Positions 1 through 8,263 of a stretch of DNA of 49,284 nt are shown here, in pieces (the first letter of the stretch is position 1; every line of letters starts with the position of its first letter). The position numbers and the translations under genes are program-made. Source of the stretch: a virus; IMG/VR virus record IMGVR_UViG_3300035701_000054, positions 1-49,284 of that record, one strand, 5' to 3'. A model generated the notes under the pieces. That model had not been told where the DNA came from. It worked only from the letters and a program-made list of their open reading frames with translations, and ran no database searches.

Positions 1-2
1 CT

Positions 3-1154
3 GAAGCTAGGGAAAATGGCTTCACTGCAGTTTATATTCCTTGGTGGAAGTTTCCCGGTAGAGATAATCCTTGGTTAGAAAAAATAGAAAATAAAGATAT
101 AACTTGGATTGAGAGTCAATTAGAGCCTGAAAAATTAAAAGAAATCCAGAAAGATTTTACAATTAGAATGTTAAAGACTAGCGAAGATGAGGCTTATTAT
201 AAAGTCTTAGTTGAAGCATTTATCACCTCTGAAGAAGAGAAAGCTATGTTTACTAAAGCGCCAGTGGGTGAATGGCCATGGCTAAAGAAAATGTATGAGG
301 CTTTAGGGACTCGTAAATTCAATCAAGAAATCATATCTAGGTTCTTAGGATCTGGAAATACAGTTATATCAACTAAGGCACTTGAAGAGATAGAGGCTAA
401 CGTTAAAGAGCCATTGTTTGAGGGCCATTTAAGTGAAAATGAAAAAATATCGAACTTAATAATAATTCAAAGACCAGTAGACGATATAACATATACGTTA
501 TCATCTGATGTAGCTTCTGGTTCTGGTAAAGATTATAGTACTATGCAAGTTTTTAGAGACGACACTCTTGAACAAGTTGCTGAATATAAATCGCAAATTG
601 ACACTAAAGAATTTGGCAAGCTTATCAAGCGAGTTGCTAAACATTATAATTACGCTTATGTGATAATAGAAACTAATCAAGGTCAATCAGTATTTAATGA
701 AGTCTTTTCTAGCGAAAACGACCCTTATCCCAATGTATTTTATGAGTTCAAGAAAAAAGCATACAGAGGTCTTCATACTGGACCAGCTAACAAAAAGTTG
801 ATGCTTGATGAATTCATGCACAATGTTGAAAATGGTATTATCAAAATCTATTGTAAGAGAACTTTTGAAGAATTACAAGTTTTCATATGGCACAACGGAA
901 AACCGACAGCTAGCGTTGGCTATAACGATGACTTAGTAATGCCACTCATGTTTTTGTCTTATCTGATGAAATATGGCAATAACCATACTAAGCTTCTTGG
1001 CTTTGTAACAGGTACTCAAACTGTGGGAATGAAACAAACGCAAGCTGAAGAAATGGAAGAAGAAATAGGGTATGCAAAAGAAGAAGAAGCTAGAAAATTT
1101 ATTAAAGATGGATATGGCCTTGAATGGGAAGATTATAGGGATTTAGTTAGATAA
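3..1154 (+). CDS. terL: Large terminase subunit, C-terminal part (nuclease domain); 5' end outside window
   Basis: The frame is open from the first bases of the window, so this is the 3' part (383 codons) of a longer gene. It encodes the headful-packaging motor and nuclease that cuts and pumps phage DNA into the prohead through the portal. The RNase H-like nuclease triad is visible: an Asp in DVASGSGKD (nt 507), a Glu in IIETNQG (nt 669) and an Asp pair in YNDDLVM (nt 927-932). Their spacing of about 54 and 86 residues is close to that of T4 gp17. The ATPase domain with Walker motifs would lie upstream of the window. The last residues, DLVR, are repeated at the end of the next gene. I see no intein in the visible part. 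Confidence 0.9.
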   Translation, partial: EARENGFTAVYIPWWKFPGRDNPWLEKIENKDITWIESQLEPEKLKEIQKDFTIRMLKTSEDEAYYKVLVEAFITSEEEKAMFTKAPVGEWPWLKKMYEALGTRKFNQEIISRFLGSGNTVISTKALEEIEANVKEPLFEGHLSENEKISNLIIIQRPVDDITYTLSSDVASGSGKDYSTMQVFRDDTLEQVAEYKSQIDTKEFGKLIKRVAKHYNYAYVIIETNQGQSVFNEVFSSENDPYPNVFYEFKKKAYRGLHTGPANKKLMLDEFMHNVENGIIKIYCKRTFEELQVFIWHNGKPTASVGYNDDLVMPLMFLSYLMKYGNNHTKLLGFVTGTQTVGMKQTQAEEMEEEIGYAKEEEARKFIKDGYGLEWEDYRDLVR

Positions 1155-1156
1155 TA
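1140..1156 (+). repeat. Left copy of terminase-end repeat
   Basis: The last codons of the terminase (GATTTAGTTAGATAATA) recur almost unchanged at the end of the following HNH gene. Both copies encode Asp-Leu-Val-Arg followed by stop. The pair brackets the HNH gene like a target duplication. Confidence 0.7.
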
Positions 1157-1728
1157 TGGTAGCAGAAGAGCTTAAACTTAAACGAAAAGAATGGCGTAAA
1201 GCCCGAAGAGCTAATATTGTTTACGTAGAAAAGTACAGAGAAAGGCGCAGAGAATATCATTCTAAAAACAAAGAACGACATAAGCTTGCTATGAAGAAGT
1301 ATCAAGATTTTGGTAAAAGGAATTTGATGATGAAGGCCAGAAGACAACGTCCCGATTGGAAGTTTAAAAAGAATAAACGAGTATTGTCTAAGTTACGCTC
1401 CGATCTAATTTACCACTTAAATAGACGATTGTCTTGTTCGATATTCCAATCTATTAGAGACAATAAACAAGGTCGGCGATGGGAAGATTTGACGGTTTAT
1501 ACCGTCGAGCAACTTAAAGAACACTTAGAAGCTAAATTTCAACCAGGTATGTCTTGGGAAAATTATGGAAAATGGCACATTGATCACGTGATTCCAAAAT
1601 CTTGGTGGGAATATGAAAAGCCCGAAGATAGAGAATTTAAGCAGTGTTGGTCTTTAGCAAATTTACAGCCTTTGTGGAAAATAGATAATATTAAGAAAGG
1701 CAACGGTTATGCCGATCTAGTTAGATGA
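1156..1728 (+). CDS. Free-standing HNH endonuclease
   Basis: This 190-residue protein has a very basic N-terminal half and a C-terminal HNH nuclease domain. The motif is WHIDHVIPKS (about residues 142-151) followed by SLANLQPLWKIDNIKKGN, the usual HNH layout of phage homing endonucleases. Such enzymes cut intron- or gene-lacking alleles and spread by recombination. The start lies 2 nt after the terminase stop and has no clear Shine-Dalgarno, so translation may depend on coupling. The C-terminus ends in DLVR, as the terminase does, which suggests insertion at the extreme 3' end of terL with the target end regenerated. A host-acting nuclease role is possible but less likely. Confidence 0.85.
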   Translation: MVAEELKLKRKEWRKARRANIVYVEKYRERRREYHSKNKERHKLAMKKYQDFGKRNLMMKARRQRPDWKFKKNKRVLSKLRSDLIYHLNRRLSCSIFQSIRDNKQGRRWEDLTVYTVEQLKEHLEAKFQPGMSWENYGKWHIDHVIPKSWWEYEKPEDREFKQCWSLANLQPLWKIDNIKKGNGYADLVR

Positions 1729-1733
1729 TAATA
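1714..1733 (+). repeat. Right copy of terminase-end repeat
   Basis: GATCTAGTTAGATGATAATA matches 1140-1156 apart from one T/C change and a GAT/T length difference after the Arg codon. It may be the original 3' end of terL, displaced by the HNH gene. Confidence 0.65.
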
Positions 1734-1753
1734 CAACGATTTAATGTGATAAC

Positions 1754-1764
1754 GAAAGATAAAT
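1754..1764 (+). promoter_or_regulatory. GAAAGATAAAT motif upstream of a gene
   Basis: One of six non-coding occurrences of AAGATAAA followed by C or T in this window, here 31 nt before a start codon. It faintly resembles the T4 late promoter TATAAATA. The function is inferred only from recurrence and position. Confidence 0.3.
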
Positions 1765-1795
1765 CTGAAATACTCTTTATTACAGGAGAACAATT

Positions 1796-2104
1796 ATGGG
1801 AATGACAATGCACGACTTTTTCAAGGAACTAAATTATACACTCAACGAAGAGACTTCAAAATATCTAGAAAATTTAAGTGAAGTAAATCTTAAGCTTCTG
1901 ATAAAAAGAGTTTATGAGAGTGCTGACTTAATTAAGAACGAGTTAAATAGACAAGTAAAACTTACTAAATATGAAAACGTTCAAGAAGTAGTTAAGACTC
2001 TCGATAAAGATGAGACTGTAAGATTTATTCATTGGATGTCAGAGAATATTTTTGGTGCCAATCAAGTCATCGAAGAACAATTAGAAAAAATTCTTGTGAA
2101 GTAG
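1796..2104 (+). CDS. Small protein of unknown function
   Basis: This 102-residue protein is charged and predicted largely helical, with no motif I recognise. The start is set by AGGAG at 1784-1788, 7 nt before the ATG. A second ATG lies two codons later. After the TAG stop the same frame stays open for 20 more codons (to 2167), which could be a relic of a longer protein. It lies between the packaging genes and a resolvase-like nuclease. Confidence 0.7.
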   Translation: MGMTMHDFFKELNYTLNEETSKYLENLSEVNLKLLIKRVYESADLIKNELNRQVKLTKYENVQEVVKTLDKDETVRFIHWMSENIFGANQVIEEQLEKILVK

Positions 2105-2189
2105 GAGCTTGTCTGCGAAAGAGTTGAAAAACAAGTTTATCAGATATTGAAGACTTACTTGAAATAATATTTTTAAAGGGGTTAATATA

Positions 2190-2762
2190 ATGGCTAATTC
2201 AAAAAAGAAAGGGAATAGAGGCGAGCTAGAGCTCGTCCATTTGTTATGTGAAAAATTCGGAGAGGGACGATTTAAAAGGACTCCCAGCTCTGGCGCTCAT
2301 ACTGGCGGCAAAAATCAAGAAGCTGCTAAAAATCTACCCTGGGAGGCTAAGATTACTTTAGTAAGCGATCTAATTACTCCTTCAGATTTTAACTTTGTGA
2401 TTGAACACAAATTTTATGCAGATGCTAATTTTTGGGATTTATTTTCTGAAAAATCAAATTGGAACCAATGGATAAATCAAGTCGAATCTGATGCTAACTT
2501 CGTTGATAAAACGCCACTTTTGGTTATCAAATACAATAGACACCAGAGGATAGCTTTAATAGATTATATATATTTAACAAGTTATGCGGTTTCCATGTAT
2601 AGTGGAGACGAAGTTACAGAAGCAGAAGTAGATGAAGATCTTGTTGAAAAGATCAAAAACATGGCTCAAAGATTTATATGGAAAGGTTATTCTATTGTTG
2701 AATTTGACGATCTATTAAATCTACCTAAAGATTTCTGGTTTGATAGGAGTAACAATGCCTAG
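2190..2762 (+). CDS. PD-(D/E)XK nuclease, Holliday-junction-resolvase-like
   Basis: The 190-residue protein begins KKKGNRGELELVHLLCEKFG and continues with RTPSSGAHTGG and VIEHKFY. A Glu after GNRG, an acidic residue and the EHK triad are the layout of small archaeal-type resolvases and related phage restriction-fold nucleases. Its place beside terminase and portal suggests that it resolves branched DNA before packaging, the job of endonuclease VII in T4; that role is inferred. The start has an upstream AAAGGGG. Its last codons overlap the portal start by 8 nt. Confidence 0.65.
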   Translation: MANSKKKGNRGELELVHLLCEKFGEGRFKRTPSSGAHTGGKNQEAAKNLPWEAKITLVSDLITPSDFNFVIEHKFYADANFWDLFSEKSNWNQWINQVESDANFVDKTPLLVIKYNRHQRIALIDYIYLTSYAVSMYSGDEVTEAEVDEDLVEKIKNMAQRFIWKGYSIVEFDDLLNLPKDFWFDRSNNA

Positions 2763-5700
2763 TCGCACAAAAGAAATAGAAAAACGTTCTGAAACTATAC
2801 AACAGTATTTTAACAAAATTAATATTACTAGAATCAGAGATCTTACGACTCCCGTCGATAAAAGACCAGATGATTCATCTTTTGCATTTAGTGCTTACAG
2901 AACTTCCATTGAAAACTTAACGGTTATAGATCAAGGTAGGTTACAGAGATATAGAGAATATGAGCAAATGTGTTATGTACCCGAATTGAATGGTGGTTTA
3001 GAGCTCTACGCTGATGACGCTTCATTATATAATGAAGATGACGAAGTAGTAGAGACAGAATCAGAAAATCAAGAGATATCTGATAATTTATACGACATGT
3101 GGTTTAAATCATTAGATATGAACTCTATTCTATGGCACATCGTTTTCAATACTTGTAAGTACGGTGATGCTTTTTATGAAGTAATTCCCGACAATTATAC
3201 TAACCCTAAAAAGATTAAGTATATTCGTTTTATACCGCCACAATTTGTGGTTAGAAGAGAAAAAGACGGAAACTTGTTAGAGTTTGTAGTAAAGATTACT
3301 CCTGACTCTAGAACACCGACTTCTGCTACTTATTATAGTTCAGCGGAAGCTTCTGAATTTATACTCAAACCTTGGCAGATGGTACATTTTAAATTAGACG
3401 ATAAAGAATTTGATCCCTATGGTAAATCAATTCTGGAACCTGGAAGATTAACATTTAAGCAAATGAAGTTGATTGAAGATGCTATGTTAATTTACAGAAT
3501 TAGTAGAGCACCAGAAAGAAGAGTTTTTGGTATTCCAGTTGGTAATTTACCATATAGAGAAGCAATGAAAAGAGTCGAAGATATTAAAACTAGATATAGA
3601 AAAACTCCATGGATTGACCCAACATGTTTATCATTAGAAACAGAGATACCACTACTTAACGACGAAACAAAAACTCTGGAGCAATTAATAAAAGATTTCG
3701 ACTCTGATAAAGAAAATTGGGTTTATTCTGTTGATAGAGAAAATGAAAATCAAATTGTTCCTGGTAAAATTATTTGGGCTGGCGTCACAAGAAAAAATAC
3801 TCAAGTAATAAAAATAACACTTGATGATGGTCAGTCATTTAAGTTTACTCCAGATCATAAATTTATTTTAAGAAATGGGGAATATTGCGAAGCAAAGAAT
3901 CTTAAAGTCGGAGATTCTTTAATGCCGCTTTATACTAAAGAAACTAAAAGAGGCTATAGAACAGTTTATAATCCTAAGAATGAAAAATATTATCCCAGAT
4001 ACATGATGTCAGCAAGATTTACAAATAACGAATGGGATTCAAATTGGATAAAAAGAACTACGCACCATATTGATTTTAACAAGAAGAATGATTATCCAGA
4101 TAATCTTAGTCTTAATATTAGCTATAACGAGTGGAAGGAAAGTCTTACCAAATATGAATACGACAAAATAATTGAAGGTATTACTTTCACACAAATTGAA
4201 AACTTAATGGGAAATCAAATTTTAGCGAGATGCAAAGTTGCACAACAATTAAATTGTAATCCTGGAGTAGTTCTTGATAGAGTAAAAAAACATGGTTATT
4301 CTTCTTGGAAAGACTATTGCTTAACAAAAAATCATAAAGTTGCTTTAATTGAATTTTTAGAAGAAAAGATTGACACTGGAACTTTAACAATTGATAAATA
4401 CCATAACTTCGCAGTAGGAAAACAAAGTAGTGGTATTCTTGTTAAGAATTCTGGTGAGATAAACTATAACGCTAATCCATTGTGCTTAACACTTGATACT
4501 AAAATAGATTTACTAGATGGTAGGTCTGAGCCACTATCTACTTTAATAGAAGAATATAAAGCTGGTAAAGAAAATTGGGTTTATTCTATTGATACTACTA
4601 GAGATAATAAAGTAGTACCTGGTAAAATAGAATGGGCTGGAATAACTCGAAAGAATGCAAAATTAGTAGAAGTATTTGTAGACAATGGAAAATCCATTAA
4701 ATGTACTCCCGACCATAAATTTATGCTTAGAGACGGTAACTATAAAGAAGCAAAAGATTTATTAGTCGGTGAAAGCCTTATGCCTAAATATACTAAAACA
4801 TCTAAAAAAGGATATGAATTAATATTCAATCCAAGTACTAGAAAATATGTACCAACTTATATGATGGTGGTTAGAGAGACTCAATCAGGTCTTTGGAATA
4901 AAAAGTATTCTAAAAAACATATCCATCATAACGATTTAAGAAAGATCAACAATTCACCAAATAATTTGAAAATATTAGAATCAGTTGAACATTTAAGATT
5001 ACATGCTATACACAACAAAGAAAACTGGCAAAGTAATGAATATAGATCAAAACAAATAGCTTCTAGAAAAAAAGCTTGGATAAATGCTTCAGATGGTAGA
5101 AGACAGCTTCAATCAGAAATTATGACCGAGTATAATAAAAGCGGGACTCATAAGAAAAGTGTAATAGCTAGAAACAATAAATTCTGGGCTGATGTAGAAA
5201 ACAGAAAAAAAACTTCTTCTAAAATGCGAAAACCAAAATCTACAACGGAAAAAATGCATATAAAATTTGATGATAAATTTTGGGCTTATGTAGATTCGGC
5301 TATTAAGGTATACAATTTACAAGATAAGATGGTCGAATCTTTAAACTCAAATCAAGAATTTATAAATCATTTTACTTCTATTACGCCAAGGTCGAATAAG
5401 AAAATCCATCGACATCTTTTAACTAAAGCTTATAGATCAAAGGGATTTGATACTTTCGCAGAGTATTCTTCTTTTGTAAAAAATAGCGAGAACCATAAAG
5501 TTGTATCAGTTGTGTATTTAGACTATAAAGAAGACACTGGCTGTATAACAGTAACCGAATGGCACAACTTTATGACAAATGGAATAACCGTGAGAAATTC
5601 GATAAATGATGATTTTTTCTTACCTCGTCGACCAGATGGATCTGGTATTACAATTGAATATTTACCAGGTGGTCAACAATTAGGTGAAATAGATGACGTT

Positions 5701-6591
5701 AGATATTTTAAAGAAAAAATTCTTCGAACGATGAGAATTCCTATGGCTTATTTGACGGGAGAACTGACAGGTGATGTGGCCAGAACTTCTTTGTCTGCTA
5801 TGGACGTAAGATTTGCCAAAACAATAGAAAGAATACAAAAACAGATTATAAAAGGACTAGAAAAGTTATCAATTATCGAGTTAGCTTTTAAAAGATTCTC
5901 AATTCAAGATATGCATGATTTTAGAATCTTATTAACTCCTCCATCTAAAATTTACGAAATACAAGAACTAGAAACATTGGCAAACAAATTTAATGTAATC
6001 CAGACAGCTCTACAAATGGCTGATGATAAGGGAAACTTATATTTGCCCAGAGAATGGTTATACAAAAAGATTAGTAAATTCAACGATCAAGAAATTTCTA
6101 ACATTAAACTAATGCAACAAAGGGAACAGGCTGAGAAAGCTGAAGTTGAAGGTACAGAAGCTGAAGCTGGCGGATTGGGTGCAGGTGCAGGTGCAGGTGG
6201 ATTAGGAGCTCCGGGCGCTGAAGCTGGTATCGCTGGGCCTGAGGCCGGTATGGCTGCTGGTCCCGAAGTAGCTGGTCCCGAAGCTGTGGCTGCTACTCCT
6301 CCAGAAGAAGCACCTGCAGCAACTGGTGGTGGGGCTGCTTTAACTGCTGCTCAAATTATAAAAGTAGCTGGCCAAGAGTTCTTGGTTGAAAACGAAGAAG
6401 ACATAAAAGACCTTATAAAATTCGTGAAGCAATACAGAGAAAATGAAAAGATAACTAAAGATAAACCTATCCTGAAGACTGGGAGAAAAATGTACGAAAA
6501 CAACTTCGAAAATTTATTCCTACATGGTGAGCTCAAAGGGCTTATCAGACGACGAAATAACAATAACAAAAGGGAAATGTTAAAAGATTAG
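2755..6591 (+). CDS. gp20: Portal protein (gp20-like) precursor containing two inteins
   Basis: The 1278-residue precursor should mature by protein splicing to a 631-residue portal, the dodecameric ring at the head vertex through which DNA enters and leaves. Exteins are residues 1-290, 566-576 and 949-1278. Joined, they give WIDPT-SGEINYNANPL-SINDDFFLPRR, followed by EYLPGGQQLGEIDDVRYF, the conserved gp20 core. The C-terminal extein carries an Ala/Gly/Pro/Glu-rich low-complexity stretch (nt about 6130-6350) and a basic tail. I place the start at ATG 2755 because AGGAG lies at 2745-2749; an upstream in-frame TTG at 2740 is less likely. No stop codon or frameshift occurs in the whole reading frame, so both inteins must splice for a working portal. 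Confidence 0.93.
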   Translation: MPSRTKEIEKRSETIQQYFNKINITRIRDLTTPVDKRPDDSSFAFSAYRTSIENLTVIDQGRLQRYREYEQMCYVPELNGGLELYADDASLYNEDDEVVETESENQEISDNLYDMWFKSLDMNSILWHIVFNTCKYGDAFYEVIPDNYTNPKKIKYIRFIPPQFVVRREKDGNLLEFVVKITPDSRTPTSATYYSSAEASEFILKPWQMVHFKLDDKEFDPYGKSILEPGRLTFKQMKLIEDAMLIYRISRAPERRVFGIPVGNLPYREAMKRVEDIKTRYRKTPWIDPTCLSLETEIPLLNDETKTLEQLIKDFDSDKENWVYSVDRENENQIVPGKIIWAGVTRKNTQVIKITLDDGQSFKFTPDHKFILRNGEYCEAKNLKVGDSLMPLYTKETKRGYRTVYNPKNEKYYPRYMMSARFTNNEWDSNWIKRTTHHIDFNKKNDYPDNLSLNISYNEWKESLTKYEYDKIIEGITFTQIENLMGNQILARCKVAQQLNCNPGVVLDRVKKHGYSSWKDYCLTKNHKVALIEFLEEKIDTGTLTIDKYHNFAVGKQSSGILVKNSGEINYNANPLCLTLDTKIDLLDGRSEPLSTLIEEYKAGKENWVYSIDTTRDNKVVPGKIEWAGITRKNAKLVEVFVDNGKSIKCTPDHKFMLRDGNYKEAKDLLVGESLMPKYTKTSKKGYELIFNPSTRKYVPTYMMVVRETQSGLWNKKYSKKHIHHNDLRKINNSPNNLKILESVEHLRLHAIHNKENWQSNEYRSKQIASRKKAWINASDGRRQLQSEIMTEYNKSGTHKKSVIARNNKFWADVENRKKTSSKMRKPKSTTEKMHIKFDDKFWAYVDSAIKVYNLQDKMVESLNSNQEFINHFTSITPRSNKKIHRHLLTKAYRSKGFDTFAEYSSFVKNSENHKVVSVVYLDYKEDTGCITVTEWHNFMTNGITVRNSINDDFFLPRRPDGSGITIEYLPGGQQLGEIDDVRYFKEKILRTMRIPMAYLTGELTGDVARTSLSAMDVRFAKTIERIQKQIIKGLEKLSIIELAFKRFSIQDMHDFRILLTPPSKIYEIQELETLANKFNVIQTALQMADDKGNLYLPREWLYKKISKFNDQEISNIKLMQQREQAEKAEVEGTEAEAGGLGAGAGAGGLGAPGAEAGIAGPEAGMAAGPEVAGPEAVAATPPEEAPAATGGGAALTAAQIIKVAGQEFLVENEEDIKDLIKFVKQYRENEKITKDKPILKTGRKMYENNFENLFLHGELKGLIRRRNNNNKREMLKD
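3625..4449 (+). other. Intein 1 of the portal (275 aa), degenerate endonuclease region
   Basis: The element starts with Cys (CLSLETEI) and ends VKN before a Ser +1 residue. Block B TPDHKF and block F YHNF are present, giving a complete HINT splicing fold. The usual penultimate His is Lys here. The middle contains HHIDFNKKNDYPDNLSL (His pair at nt 4063-4068), an HNH-like start that lacks the expected final His, so nuclease activity is probably lost. Its N-terminal 125 residues are clearly related to those of intein 2. Confidence 0.92.
4483..5598 (+). other. Intein 2 of the portal (372 aa) with HNH homing endonuclease
   Basis: The element starts with Cys (CLTLDTKI) and ends VRN before a Ser +1 residue. 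It has block B TPDHKF and block F WHNF. The insert carries HIHHNDLRKINNSPNNLKI followed by EHLRLH (His pair at nt 4924-4929), a full HNH endonuclease motif, then basic helical sequence that probably binds DNA. As in intein 1, the penultimate His is replaced, here by Arg. It sits 33 nt after intein 1. Confidence 0.92.
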
Positions 6592-6603
6592 GAGGACATT
6601 TCT

Positions 6604-7863
6604 ATGAATTTAAAATATAGTCAGGTAGCAATGCTATCTAACTTCAGCAACGACAAAATGGTGGGTTTAATTAAGAATAAAATTTCTGAATCAGAGAACG
6701 CTGCCGTTGCTTTAGTATTTGACGACAAGCTAATCATACTTGATGAAGACAATAATAAATTCTATACAGTAGATTATAAAGTAGAAGATAAGGCTCTAAT
6801 TCTTGCCAACTGGGAACCAATTGAATTGATACCAGATAATGACACAAGACTCGAAGAGCTTTCTGGAAAATTCTTCGACGTGCAAAACGAAGATGAAATC
6901 GCTGTTAAAGACTTAGTTGAAGCCTTCAGACTCAAGTTTTCTGATGAGCCCGTCAAAGAGCTAATTAATAGAACTGCATTAGATAAGAAATCTATTGTGG
7001 AATCTAATTCAAAAATCAAGGCTTTAAGAGAAGTTAGACAGACTAGAGCTCTATTTATAGACGACATCATAGACATTATGGAAGATCCTAAGATCAAAGC
7101 TTTAGCCTCAAGAATTAGTGAAAATAGCCCCATACAAGGGACAATAACTTCTATCAACTTCAAACAGCCAGTATCTGTAGCGCTATTTGAAGAATCTTCA
7201 AACAGAGTTGTTAATCTCTCCGAAAAAAAGAAATGCAAAATGAGATCGGGCAACGTTAAGAAGAAAGTTCAGAACATGTGGACCTCTGAATCTTTCAAAG
7301 AAGACATTAAGAGTATGATCGAAGAAATGACTAGCACTAACGATGTAAAGAAAGTGCTAGAAGATTTTGTAAATCAACATATCGAACTTCTAATTCTTGA
7401 AGAGAATGAATTAGAAGATTTAATTCTTAAGACAGCTCTTATGATCGGAGAATCTAAAAAGGCCGAAAGTCTATCAAGTTTATTCAAAGAATATTATAAC
7501 TTAGAAGAAACAAAAAAGTCTAGAGAGGAATTCGTAAGCAGAAACAACTTATCTGAAGAAGAAGAAAAGGAAGTTCCTGCTGAAGAACTAGCCGCTGACG
7601 AAAAGAAACCCGAAGAAAAGCCAGCAGAAAAAGAAACTTCGATTGACGAAGATTCAATCAACAAGATCCTAAAGGTTATGAACAAGATCAAAGACAACCT
7701 TGAAGAAAAGACATTAGAAGCTAAATATGTTAATTCTTTTATTAATGCTTTAGAAGACGCTAAAGTTGGCTCTATCGGAGAAGGTAAACTTAAGGAAATT
7801 GTCGATTTCTTAAACTCTATCTATGAGCAAGCTCAAGAAGAGAAAGATTCCGAGGAGGAATAA
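6604..7863 (+). CDS. Probable head/prohead protein between portal and protease
   Basis: This 419-residue acidic protein has no motif I can name. The C-terminal third is rich in Glu and Lys and likely coiled coil (about residues 270-415). It follows the portal by 12 nt with an AGGAGG-type site and precedes the acidic gene and the gp21-like protease. In T4 the small core proteins gp67 and gp68 occupy this slot, so a role in the prohead core or head assembly is inferred from position. It is much longer than gp67 or gp68, so equivalence is not claimed. Confidence 0.75.
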   Translation: MNLKYSQVAMLSNFSNDKMVGLIKNKISESENAAVALVFDDKLIILDEDNNKFYTVDYKVEDKALILANWEPIELIPDNDTRLEELSGKFFDVQNEDEIAVKDLVEAFRLKFSDEPVKELINRTALDKKSIVESNSKIKALREVRQTRALFIDDIIDIMEDPKIKALASRISENSPIQGTITSINFKQPVSVALFEESSNRVVNLSEKKKCKMRSGNVKKKVQNMWTSESFKEDIKSMIEEMTSTNDVKKVLEDFVNQHIELLILEENELEDLILKTALMIGESKKAESLSSLFKEYYNLEETKKSREEFVSRNNLSEEEEKEVPAEELAADEKKPEEKPAEKETSIDEDSINKILKVMNKIKDNLEEKTLEAKYVNSFINALEDAKVGSIGEGKLKEIVDFLNSIYEQAQEEKDSEEE

Positions 7864-7864
7864 A

Positions 7865-8263
7865 ATGGGCGAATTCAAAATATTTTTGAATGAGATGCTC
7901 GAACTGGCTAAATGTCCTCCCATTGAGGAGCAAGAAAAAGATGATGAGACAGATCTAGATATACCGCCTGCAGCACCGAAGCCAGACGAAGAAGAACCCG
8001 AGGCTGAAGAGCCCGTTAAACCTAAAAAAGAAAAAGAAGAAAAGAAAGATGACGAGCCTGAAGAAGAACTACAAGATGAATGGGAAAAGGATATAAGAAC
8101 TAGTAGCAAATTTAAAATCCAAATTCATGAAAATTATATCTATGTATGGTACAGGAACAAGAAGAGTCAAAAGATTCAAGTTCCAGCAAAACTCAAACCA
8201 TATAGTGATCTAGTTAGTGGGCTATTAGAAAAGATTATGGCTCACGTGGAGAAAGTAAGCTAA
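7865..8263 (+). CDS. Acidic prohead-core-like protein
   Basis: The 132-residue protein has an acidic Glu/Asp/Lys/Pro-rich middle (residues about 20-70) and a short folded C-terminal part with YIYVWYRNKK. AGGAGG at 7853-7858 sets the start at 7865 rather than the upstream in-frame codon at 7823. Its stop overlaps the start of the protease gene (TAATG). Position and composition resemble the gp67/gp68 core proteins of T4, but no sequence match can be claimed. Confidence 0.7.
   Translation: MGEFKIFLNEMLELAKCPPIEEQEKDDETDLDIPPAAPKPDEEEPEAEEPVKPKKEKEEKKDDEPEEELQDEWEKDIRTSSKFKIQIHENYIYVWYRNKKSQKIQVPAKLKPYSDLVSGLLEKIMAHVEKVS

Noticed and set aside
3-1154. An intein or split in the terminase
   Set aside because: The visible nuclease triad is continuous with normal spacing; no HINT motifs appear in the part within the window.
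6774-7253. 159-codon minus-strand frame
   Set aside because: It lies entirely opposite the well-supported 6604-7863 gene and has no ribosome-binding site or motif.
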